Assembly (NCBI GenBank): GCA_946405565.1
Contig: CAMJHU010000175.1
Coordinates: 1-5,315 of the forward strand
DNA: 5,315 nucleotides
Reading direction: 5' to 3'
Origin: an uncultured Clostridia bacterium
GTDB taxonomy: Bacteria; Bacillota; Clostridia; Oscillospirales; Acutalibacteraceae
The position numbers and the translations under genes are program-made. Numbering within the stretch: the first letter of the stretch is position 1; each line of letters begins with the position of its first letter. Positions 1 through 5,315 of the stretch are shown piece after piece. The notes under the pieces were generated by a model. It searched no databases. It saw only the letters and a program-made list of their open reading frames with translations, and was not told where the DNA came from.

Positions 1-425
1 AGTGTAATAAGCCTCATGCAGCCATCGGATGCCAAAACAGAAATGCCCCCGTCACCTATGTGACCGTATGATATCTCATTATCATCAGCGATAATGACAG
101 AAAGAGTCGTTTCAAAATGCTCTGTCTGTAACTTTTTGCTGTCTGCTAATTCTAAAACACGCGCACATGCTATACAAAAACCGGTTTTGATAATCTCAAC
201 GGTATCGCTAAAGACGTCAGTTTCGCTCAATAGCTCTTGTAATGTATTTATTACGCTGTCACACGCCAGCGAAGAAGCCGCTCCGGAATAAACTGCCGAG
301 CCAAGTCCGTCAGCAATAACGGCAACCTGATATTTTCCGATGCTCTTTACTCGATAATTATCCTGACAATCCATGTTCAGTCTTTGGTGCAAGGCCCCCT
401 GTTGAGATGTTCCGAATGCGATCAT
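1..425 (-). CDS. PP2C-family serine/threonine protein phosphatase, TerY-P type (3' end off window)
   Basis: Translation of the minus strand from the ATG at 425-423 gives 141 residues with no stop before the left edge. The N-terminus carries the PP2C_2 pattern: a GTSQQGALHQ segment, CQDN with metal-ligand candidate D22, then VAVIADGLGSA with D39-G40 as the second metal-binding Asp-Gly, and a G-A-A segment after it. Further on are FETTLSVIIAD (residues 104-113) and HIGDGGISVL (122-131), matching the PP2C core strands and the G-D motif. The family removes phosphate from Ser/Thr in the cytoplasm using two Mn/Mg ions. No signal peptide or membrane segment is seen. The ATG overlaps the stop of the upstream vWA gene by 4 bp (ATGA), so the two are probably translationally coupled and the phosphatase likely acts with the vWA protein. 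The C-terminal metal ligands lie outside the window, so activity cannot be judged. The fold call is firm; the target is inferred. Confidence 0.88.
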   Translation of the reverse strand, partial: MIAFGTSQQGALHQRLNMDCQDNYRVKSIGKYQVAVIADGLGSAVYSGAASSLACDSVINTLQELLSETDVFSDTVEIIKTGFCIACARVLELADSKKLQTEHFETTLSVIIADDNEISYGHIGDGGISVLASDGCMRLIT

Positions 426-1522
426 GATTGAGGATACCTCCTTTTCGTTGCTTTCATTTCACTGAATCCGTCAGAGAATTCTTCCAGTTCAGGTTCTTTG
501 CTTTTGCGATGTGCTGAAACAGAAAGCTCATCGAAAGCTTCGTCTGCCTGATTACTTTCCGATAAAACAATACGGGCAGGCATTTTTACCTTATAAAAAC
601 CGTACATGACGTCAACCATGCTGTAAGCAGCACTGCTTACATCTCGTGTGCCTTCTCTGTTTACGATGATCTGAGTGTTTACTTGCGGATATTTATCCAG
701 ATCAACGACAGAAAATAGACAGTTGTTTTGTTTACAAAACTGGTGCATTGATGTTATTTCCTGCTGAAGACGACTGTCTGAGGAAAAATCGTTGCATTGT
801 GTAAGATAGAAAAAAGCGGGCGGTTTAATACGCATTCCCTGCGAACCGTAAAAACTCTTAGCTTGCTCAAATGCCTGTCTTGCCAATCCCAGCGATTCTC
901 CGTCGTAATCGTAGTTCTTTCTGTTAAGCCTGAGTGCATCTGTCCTGATTACAGGCATCAAGTTATATGACAAGTCCGGTCCCGATGAATTGCAAGAACA
1001 TACCATCAGATCCGCTGATTTTTTTATTTTTGACGAGCGTATGTAATTCAGAAACAAGGTTGCGATAGTGTTGTAATCCAGACAATTTGAATCCAGCGAA
1101 CATCTTTCAAGTATCAATACGATTGGTATTCTTATATCGGCAGGATTAACGTACTCAATAGGATATGCAACAGAATTACGTGTGTTATTGCTGGCGGGTA
1201 ACGCAAAACGATATATATGATTTCCATTTGTAACGGAAAGTTTATTCTGACTTTCATTAACATATTGGAGAAAAGCCGCAAGCAGTTCGTTTTGCTGACT
1301 CAGCAATCTTGAAATATCACTCTGCAAATACTCGTTTTTGTTAATTGCCGCTTGTTTTTCTATTTCACTCCGCATTCTCTTCATTAGTTCGTCTTCTGAA
1401 AGAGATAATGACTTTTCACCAAAGAAGTTTGACTTTTTATTTACTAAGGTTTCGAGGAGTCCACCACACATTTCAGATAATGCATCTCTGATAAAGAGAG
1501 CCATTGGCATTGGAATAAACAT
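422..1522 (-). CDS. TerY-like vWA-domain protein with degenerate MIDAS
   Basis: A 366-residue protein from the ATG at 1522. Residues 1 to about 105 are helical and charged, with coiled-coil character. Residues from about 129 to 315 resemble the TerY vWA domain: RIPIVLILERCSLDS (131-145) sits where TerY has its DxSxS strand, DGESLGLA (207-214) matches the G-T-x-L-G segment, and KPPAFFYLTQCNDFSSD (233-249) matches the KPxxFxxTDGxPTD strand. The tail from about 335 is hydrophilic and rich in Ser, Glu and Lys. No membrane segment is visible. vWA proteins of this type are thought to scaffold partners by metal-dependent binding, but here D-x-S-x-S has become E-R-C-S-L and the later TDG has become TQC, so classical MIDAS metal binding is doubtful. 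It is the first gene of the operon, and its stop overlaps the PP2C start. An upstream TTG at 1528 is in frame but too near the ribosome site. The family call rests on motif order and the PP2C neighbour. Confidence 0.72.
   Translation of the reverse strand: MFIPMPMALFIRDALSEMCGGLLETLVNKKSNFFGEKSLSLSEDELMKRMRSEIEKQAAINKNEYLQSDISRLLSQQNELLAAFLQYVNESQNKLSVTNGNHIYRFALPASNNTRNSVAYPIEYVNPADIRIPIVLILERCSLDSNCLDYNTIATLFLNYIRSSKIKKSADLMVCSCNSSGPDLSYNLMPVIRTDALRLNRKNYDYDGESLGLARQAFEQAKSFYGSQGMRIKPPAFFYLTQCNDFSSDSRLQQEITSMHQFCKQNNCLFSVVDLDKYPQVNTQIIVNREGTRDVSSAAYSMVDVMYGFYKVKMPARIVLSESNQADEAFDELSVSAHRKSKEPELEEFSDGFSEMKATKRRYPQS
436..443 (-). promoter_or_regulatory. Shine-Dalgarno site of the PP2C gene
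   Basis: The minus strand reads AAGGAGGT here, an almost full match to the 16S anti-SD, with about 10 nt to the ATG at 425. It lies inside the last codons of the vWA gene. The site overlaps a short dyad (430-440: GAGG, 3-nt loop, CCTC) that could partly mask it until ribosomes finishing the vWA gene pass through. It supports the ATG at 425 as the phosphatase start. Confidence 0.75.
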
Positions 1523-1532
1523 TGACAACCAT

Positions 1533-1538
1533 TCCCTT
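1533..1538 (-). promoter_or_regulatory. Shine-Dalgarno site of the vWA gene
   Basis: The minus strand reads AAGGGA within AAAAGGGA. It lies 10 nt from the ATG at 1522 but only 4 nt from the in-frame TTG at 1528. The spacing therefore decides for ATG 1522 as the start. Confidence 0.55.
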
Positions 1539-1557
1539 TTTGCTAATAATTAACTAT

Positions 1558-1586
1558 ATTATGGACTATAGCGGACAATTTGTCAA
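1558..1586 (-). promoter_or_regulatory. Sigma-A-type promoter of the vWA-PP2C operon
   Basis: On the minus strand a perfect -35 TTGACA (1586-1581) is followed after exactly 17 bp by CATAAT (1563-1558), a 5/6 match to TATAAT. Transcription would start near 1551 and leave a leader of about 28 nt before the ATG at 1522, with the ribosome site inside it. It is the best promoter match in the window and serves the vWA and PP2C genes. Confidence 0.8.
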
Positions 1587-1590
1587 TAGT
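1565..1590. promoter_or_regulatory. Operator-like dyad overlapping the -35 and spacer
   Basis: The plus strand reads ACTAT, 4 bp, GACAA, 1 bp, TTGTC, 1 bp, ATAGT. The inner arms (1574-1578 and 1580-1584) and outer arms (1565-1569 and 1586-1590) are each perfect inverted pairs around nearly the same centre; the outer pair is offset by 3 bp. The site covers the -35 hexamer and most of the spacer of the leftward promoter, where a bound repressor would block RNA polymerase. No regulator gene is in the window. The dyad is seen; its role is inferred, and AT-rich promoter DNA can give short dyads by chance. Confidence 0.35.
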
Positions 1591-1776
1591 TTATCGTGAT
1601 TTTTGTCTATTACATATATCAGCAAATTCTAAATGAAAATCAATGAATTCTTCCGAGACGAAGTAGTTGCCCTTTTCTTTGTTTAATGCGACGCAAATTT
1701 TGTGCATCCTATGGATCGTCTGAATTGGAGAATAAAATCTCCTCCGCCTACTCCACTCCACCAAAATTTCCCACAT
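1591..1776 (-). CDS. Possible small hypothetical protein or C-terminal gene remnant
   Basis: A minus-strand frame of 61 codons from the ATG at 1776 to a TAA at 1593-1591. The same frame stays open upstream to 1875, with a TTG at 1857. The peptide looks protein-like: a basic patch WSRRRRFYSPIQTIHRMHKI, then FVSEEFIDFHLEFADICN, with amphipathic helix spacing. I do not recognise the family. No ribosome site precedes the ATG or the TTG, and the stop sits 4 bp before the -35 of the vWA promoter. The upstream part of the frame runs through the inverted repeats at 1773-1862. These points suit the surviving 3' end of a gene cut short by the rearrangement that brought in hsdR at least as well as a live small gene. 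Chance remains possible. Confidence 0.3.
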   Translation of the reverse strand: MWEILVEWSRRRRFYSPIQTIHRMHKICVALNKEKGNYFVSEEFIDFHLEFADICNRQKSR

Positions 1777-1853
1777 TTTTACAAACTGCGTATTGTATTT
1801 GCCCGAAATGTGATGTAAAATATTATCAATAACGGTCGTAAATGTAAAAATGT
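1773..1853. repeat. Perfect 11-bp inverted repeat upstream of hsdR
   Basis: ACATTTTTACA at 1773-1783 is the exact reverse complement of TGTAAAAATGT at 1843-1853, with 59 bp between the arms. A third partial copy, ATGTAAAA, lies at 1813-1820 in the same direction as the right arm. The arms are AT-rich, which raises the odds of chance, but the repeat interleaves with a second perfect one at 1788-1862. It could be a pair of regulator half-sites, an alternative RNA hairpin, or a scar of a small element. Confidence 0.5.
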
Positions 1854-1862
1854 ACAATACGC
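1788..1862. repeat. Perfect 10-bp inverted repeat upstream of hsdR
   Basis: GCGTATTGTA at 1788-1797 is the exact reverse complement of TACAATACGC at 1853-1862, separated by 55 bp. The right arm ends 5 bp before the hsdR ribosome site and shares one base with the right arm of the 11-bp repeat. The left-to-right order is A, B, A', B', so the two stems cross rather than nest. With only 4 nt joining A to B, both stems are unlikely to form in one RNA together. Confidence 0.5.
1793..1821 (+). promoter_or_regulatory. hsdR: Candidate promoter of hsdR
   Basis: TTGTAT (1793-1798, 3/6 match to TTGACA) lies 17 bp before TAAAAT (1816-1821, 5/6 match to TATAAT). A start near 1828 would give a leader of about 53 nt. 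The -35 is weak and overlaps the left arm of the 10-bp inverted repeat, so a protein bound there could control it. No better rightward pair was found between 1590 and 1880. Confidence 0.35.
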
Positions 1863-1867
1863 GAAGC

Positions 1868-1873
1868 GGAGGG
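1868..1873 (+). promoter_or_regulatory. hsdR: Shine-Dalgarno site of hsdR
   Basis: GGAGGG stands 7 nt before the ATG at 1881, an ideal spacing. It fixes the hsdR start, and the protein begins with the usual Type I N-terminal pattern only a few residues later. Confidence 0.8.
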
Positions 1874-1880
1874 AGTCACC

Positions 1881-4631
1881 ATGTCACCGGAAGAAAAGGC
1901 TCGTGAAGTGATCGACAAAAAACTGATCCAGTCAGGCTGGGTTGTTCAGGATATGAAAAATATTGAATTGACGGCGGCTTTAGGCGTGGCTGTGCGTGAA
2001 TTTCCCACGAGCAGCGGCGAAGTGGATTATGCCCTGTTTGTGGACGGAACGCCTGTTGGCGTGATCGAAGCGAAACGCTCCGACGCGGGAGAGAATATCA
2101 CCGCGGTCGAGAAGCAGTCCGCGCGCTATGCCAACAGCTCATTCAAATATCTCACTGGCAAATACCACATCCGTTTTGCTTATGAAGCGACGGACAAGCT
2201 CATCCGTTTTACGGATTACAATGACGTCAAATTCCGTTCGCGGACGGTGTTCTCCTTCCACCGCCCCGAAACGCTGCAAACGCTTCTGCGGCAGAAGTCT
2301 ACCGTCAGGAACAATTTAAAAGCCTTCCCGCCGTTGGATGTGAGGGGTTTCCGCGACTGCCAGATCAATGCCATCCGCAATCTGGAGGAATCCTTTGCGC
2401 TCAATAAGCCGAGGGCGTTGATCCAGATGGCGACCGGCGCGGGAAAGACCTTCACCGCGATCACGGCGGCTTACCGTCTGCTGAAATTCGGCAAGATGAA
2501 CCGCATCTTATTCCTTGTGGACACCAAAAGCCTTGGTAAACAGGCGTATGATGAATTTTGTGCTTACCGCCCCAATGATGATTACAGACCGTTTTCTGAA
2601 ATCTATGGCGTGTACCGGCTGAAATCGTCAAGAATGCCGTCCGACGTGCAGATTTACATCAGCACCATTCAGCGTATGTATTCCATTCTCAAAGGGGAAG
2701 AGCTTGACGAGAGGGCGGAGGAAATTCCGATGGAATTTCAGGAAAGCGCCGCTTCTAAGTCGCCGAAAGAAGTCGTTTATAACAAAAACTACCCGCCGGA
2801 ATTTTTTGACTGCATTATCATAGACGAATGTCACCGCTCCATTTATAACGTGTGGAAGCAGGTGCTGGAATATTTCGACGCATTCCTCATCGGACTTACG
2901 GCAACGCCCGAAAAGCGCACGCTTGCCTTTTTCCATGAGAACATCGTGAGCGAATACACCCGCACCAAGGCGATTGTCGATGGGGTCAATGTTGGTGAGG
3001 AAGAATATCTGATCGAAACCGACGTGACCAAAAACGGCGCTCACATCACGAAGCAATTGATAGAATGTCGCAGCAGAAGTACAAGGTCTACCCGTTGGAA
3101 GGAATTGGACGATGACTTGGACTATGTCCCCACGCAGCTTGATAGGGATATCGTCAATCCAAGCCAGATACGTGCGGTAATCCGAGAATTTAAGGATCAA
3201 TTGTTTACATCGCTTTTTCCGGGGCGTAAATACGTTCCCAAAACGCTGATTTTCGCCAAGAACGACAGCCATGCCGACGATATTGTCAATATTGTGCGGG
3301 ATGAATTTGGGGAAGGAAATGAATTCTGTCAGAAGATTACCTATTCTGCGGAAAAGCCGGAAGATGTTCTGAGCGAATTCCGTACAGGCTTTAAACTGCG
3401 TATTGCTGTGACGGTGGACATGATTGCCACGGGAACCGATGTGAAGGCGATAGAGTGTCTGCTCTTTATGCGCGACGTGCGCAGCAGGAGCTATTTTGAG
3501 CAGATGAAGGGCAGAGGCACACGCACGCTTTGCAAGGACGATTTGCAGCAGGTGTCGCCTGATGCCACCGAGAACAAGAGCCGATTTGTCATAGTGGACG
3601 CGGTAGGCGTTACCACGTCAAAAAAGACCGAAACACGTCCTCTCGAAAGAAAGCCCTCTGTCAGCCTGAATGAACTCATGAAGATGGTGTCGGTCGGCTC
3701 GAAAGACGAGGACACTCTCACCTCTCTGGCAAACCGTATTATCCGGCTGAATCATCAGATGAGCAATGCCGAGCGCAAGGATTTTGCCGAAACCGTGGGA
3801 GAAAACGCCTCTCAGGTGGCGCAGAATCTGCTGGACGCCTTTGATTTGGACGTGATTGCCGCCCGTGCGGGATTGATCTTGGATGACGACGGCAGAGAAC
3901 CCACAGCGGAGGAAGAAAAGAAGCTCAACGAAGCGCAGACCGAATTGATCAAGCAGGCGGTTGCTCCGTTCCATCAGCCGGAAGTCCGTGAATATATCGA
4001 GAAGGTCAGGCGCAGTCACGAGCAGATCATCGACAACGTGAATATCGACAAGGTGCTGTTTTCCGGCTATGCTTCACAGAAAGCGGATAATGTGGACGCA
4101 ACGCTGCAATCCTTCCATGACTTTATCGAGGATAACCGCGACGAAATCACGGCACTGGGCATCATCTATGACCAGCGGTACAAGGACAGACCGATGGCAA
4201 TACGCCAGCTCAAGGAACTGTACGAAAAAATGAAACGGAGAATGCTGACAGTGGAACGCCTTTGGGACTGTTATGCCTTCCGGAATGAACACATCCGGCG
4301 CGGAACGGTGGCGCAGTTGACAGACTTGGTGTCTATGATCCGCTATGAAATGGGACTCAGCGACAAGCTGGAAGCGTTCTCCGACAGGGTGAATTACAAT
4401 TTCATGCAGTGGACGCTGCGCAAGAACGCGGGCGCGGTGCATTTCAGCGAGGAACAGATGGAGTGGCTGCGTCTGATCAAAGACCAGATCGCCGTTTCCC
4501 TCAGCATACAGCCCGACGACCTTGATCTCAGCCCCTTCGACCGCAAAGGCGGCTTGGGCAGATTTTATGAGGTGTTCGGTGACGAATATGCAAGTATTTT
4601 ACAAGAGATGAATATTGAATTGGTGGCGTAA
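1881..4631 (+). CDS. hsdR: Type I restriction enzyme R subunit, EcoEI-like (nuclease and DNA translocase)
   Basis: A complete 916-residue HsdR, normal in length for EcoEI-like members. The N-terminus has the family pattern EEKAREVIDKKLIQSGW, then a PD-(D/E)xK nuclease core with D49 in EVDY and E63-A-K65. The SF2 translocase follows: Walker A ATGAGKT (184-190), DECH box (315-318), motif III LTATP (339-343), TLIFAK (455-460), motif V with IATGTDVKAIE (515-525) and motif VI QMKGRGTR (541-548). Between motifs III and IV, RWKELDDDLDYVPTQLDRDIVNP is characteristic of the EcoEI group. The C-terminal helical region (about 690-916) ends in the EcoEI_R_C pattern, with FDRKGGLGRF at 886-895. With HsdM and HsdS it would form the R2M2S complex, which translocates DNA with ATP and cuts unmethylated DNA far from its site. 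All key residues are intact and there is no frameshift, so it should be active. Its codons are clearly GC-richer than those of the leftward operon. It starts the operon with hsdS 18 bp downstream. Confidence 0.97.
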   Translation: MSPEEKAREVIDKKLIQSGWVVQDMKNIELTAALGVAVREFPTSSGEVDYALFVDGTPVGVIEAKRSDAGENITAVEKQSARYANSSFKYLTGKYHIRFAYEATDKLIRFTDYNDVKFRSRTVFSFHRPETLQTLLRQKSTVRNNLKAFPPLDVRGFRDCQINAIRNLEESFALNKPRALIQMATGAGKTFTAITAAYRLLKFGKMNRILFLVDTKSLGKQAYDEFCAYRPNDDYRPFSEIYGVYRLKSSRMPSDVQIYISTIQRMYSILKGEELDERAEEIPMEFQESAASKSPKEVVYNKNYPPEFFDCIIIDECHRSIYNVWKQVLEYFDAFLIGLTATPEKRTLAFFHENIVSEYTRTKAIVDGVNVGEEEYLIETDVTKNGAHITKQLIECRSRSTRSTRWKELDDDLDYVPTQLDRDIVNPSQIRAVIREFKDQLFTSLFPGRKYVPKTLIFAKNDSHADDIVNIVRDEFGEGNEFCQKITYSAEKPEDVLSEFRTGFKLRIAVTVDMIATGTDVKAIECLLFMRDVRSRSYFEQMKGRGTRTLCKDDLQQVSPDATENKSRFVIVDAVGVTTSKKTETRPLERKPSVSLNELMKMVSVGSKDEDTLTSLANRIIRLNHQMSNAERKDFAETVGENASQVAQNLLDAFDLDVIAARAGLILDDDGREPTAEEEKKLNEAQTELIKQAVAPFHQPEVREYIEKVRRSHEQIIDNVNIDKVLFSGYASQKADNVDATLQSFHDFIEDNRDEITALGIIYDQRYKDRPMAIRQLKELYEKMKRRMLTVERLWDCYAFRNEHIRRGTVAQLTDLVSMIRYEMGLSDKLEAFSDRVNYNFMQWTLRKNAGAVHFSEEQMEWLRLIKDQIAVSLSIQPDDLDLSPFDRKGGLGRFYEVFGDEYASILQEMNIELVA

Positions 4632-4637
4632 AAGGAG
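4631..4637 (+). promoter_or_regulatory. hsdS: Shine-Dalgarno site of hsdS
   Basis: AAAGGAG begins on the last base of the hsdR stop codon and lies 12 nt before the ATG at 4650. The spacing is longer than usual and may lower HsdS output relative to HsdR. No terminator is visible in the 18-bp gap, so co-transcription with hsdR is expected. Confidence 0.6.
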
Positions 4638-4649
4638 TATAGATAATCA

Positions 4650-5315
4650 ATGATAAAAAATTCCGGTTGGCAATATTATCCGTTGTCTGAAGCGTGTGTT
4701 ATTTGTGATTCCAATCGAAAACCTGTCAATACAAAGGAACGTACAAAACGTATAGAAGGAAAGAAGCTGGCAGATTTATTTCCTTACTATGGTGCTACAG
4801 GACAGGTGGGATATATTGATGATTATCTTATAGATGGAGAGTATGTTTTATTAGGCGAAGATGGTGCTCCTTTTTTGAATACGTTTGCTCAAAAAGCCTA
4901 TTTAATCTCCGGAAAATCATGGGTAAATAACCATGCTCATATTTTACAATCCAAGACCGATAACAGATTTCTATGCTATTATTTAAATTGTTTCGACTAT
5001 AAAGGATATGTTTGCGGTACTACTCGATTGAAACTTACACAAGGACAGATGAAAAGTATTCCTGTGCCAGTTCCACCCATCGAAGAACAGCAGCGCATAG
5101 TGACCCGCATAGAGGAGCTTTTCTCAGAGCTTGACAGTGCCGTGGAAACCTTGCAAAAGACCAGACAGCAGTTGGAAGTTTACAGACAGGCTGTTCTCAA
5201 AGAGGCGTTTGATGGATTTGCTGAAAAAACAACTGTCAGAGAAATGACATCCATAGTGACAAGTGGTTCAAGAGGTTGGGCGAAGTATTACAGTGACAAT
5301 GGTGCGATGTTCATT
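4650..5315 (+). CDS. hsdS: Type I restriction-modification specificity subunit S (3' end off window)
   Basis: An open frame of 222 codons from the ATG at 4650 to the right edge with no stop; a full HsdS is usually about 380-450 residues. Residues 1 to about 142 form the first target recognition domain, with YYGATGQVGYIDDYLIDGEY and LLGEDGAP (46-74) and its closing pattern TRLKLTQGQMKSIPVPVPP (125-143). Residues 144 to about 188 (IEEQQRIVTRIEELFSELD onward) are the conserved helical spacer that sets the gap between the two half-sites and docks HsdM. TRD2 begins at about 195, with SGSRGWAKYYSDNGAMFI at 205-222. HsdS directs methylation and restriction by reading a split DNA site; the site cannot be predicted from sequence alone. 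TRD1 is encoded by notably AT-rich DNA compared with the spacer and hsdR, which fits domain exchange. hsdM is missing upstream and is probably downstream. Confidence 0.95.
   Translation, partial: MIKNSGWQYYPLSEACVICDSNRKPVNTKERTKRIEGKKLADLFPYYGATGQVGYIDDYLIDGEYVLLGEDGAPFLNTFAQKAYLISGKSWVNNHAHILQSKTDNRFLCYYLNCFDYKGYVCGTTRLKLTQGQMKSIPVPVPPIEEQQRIVTRIEELFSELDSAVETLQKTRQQLEVYRQAVLKEAFDGFAEKTTVREMTSIVTSGSRGWAKYYSDNGAMFI

Noticed and set aside
94..291. Plus-strand frame opposite the PP2C gene
   Set aside because: The minus strand carries clear PP2C motifs across the same bases; the plus peptide is unremarkable.
1523..1528. TTG at 1528 as the vWA start, adding two residues
   Set aside because: Only 4 nt separate it from the AAGGGA site, whereas ATG 1522 has 10 nt and is the stronger start codon.
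1338..1553. Plus-strand frame opposite the start of the vWA gene
   Set aside because: It overlaps the vWA N-terminus, its ribosome site and leader on the other strand, and shows no family features.
1727..1742. GGAGA/TCTCC hairpin with a 6-nt loop
   Set aside because: Only 5 bp, no U-tract, and not at the end of any gene, so neither a terminator nor a convincing regulatory element.
1853..1858. TACAAT as a -10 box for hsdR
   Set aside because: Seventeen bp upstream there is only TAACGG, a poor -35, and there is no TGn extension.
2628..3272. Long minus-strand open frame (214 codons) inside hsdR
   Set aside because: It is antisense to the translocase motifs of hsdR, which are intact in the plus frame; its peptide has no recognisable domain.
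3618..4442. Further minus-strand frames of 122-133 codons inside hsdR
   Set aside because: Antisense shadows of the GC-richer hsdR coding sequence; no ribosome sites or family motifs.
1..5315. tRNA, rRNA, CRISPR array, insertion sequence or transposase
   Set aside because: No cloverleaf, spaced repeat array or transposase-like protein was seen on either strand.

Overview
The window looks like part of a defence or stress-response island in a low-to-medium GC Gram-positive bacterium, most likely a Clostridia-like gut Firmicute. This is inferred from strong AGGAGG-type ribosome sites, a near-consensus sigma-A promoter, AT-rich genes next to a GC-richer one, and protein style. No taxonomic marker gene is present.

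Left half (1-1522, minus strand): a two-gene operon reading leftward. The promoter-proximal gene (422-1522) encodes a TerY-like von Willebrand A (vWA) protein whose metal-binding MIDAS residues are largely replaced. The next gene starts inside its stop codon (ATGA overlap) and encodes a PP2C-family phosphatase cut by the left edge (1-425). A TerY-like vWA protein plus PP2C is two thirds of the known vWA/phosphatase/kinase ('TerY-P') signalling triad. The kinase, if present, would lie beyond the left edge.

Centre (1523-1880): a divergent intergenic region. It holds a strong leftward promoter (TTGACA-17-CATAAT) with an operator-like dyad over its -35, a doubtful small reading frame or gene remnant on the minus strand, two interleaved perfect inverted repeats (11 and 10 bp) just upstream of hsdR, a weak candidate rightward promoter and the hsdR ribosome site.

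Right half (1881-5315, plus strand): a Type I restriction-modification locus. It has a complete hsdR (916 aa; nuclease, SF2 translocase and EcoEI-type C-terminal domain), then after 18 bp an hsdS specificity gene that runs off the right edge after TRD1, the central coiled-coil spacer and the first part of TRD2. hsdM is not in the window and is probably downstream. Base composition falls sharply from the end of hsdR through TRD1 and recovers in the conserved spacer, as expected for a specificity domain exchanged by recombination.

The two operons are divergent neighbours. A functional link is possible, since regulatory phosphorylation modules do occur beside DNA-processing systems, but the sequence itself shows only adjacency.
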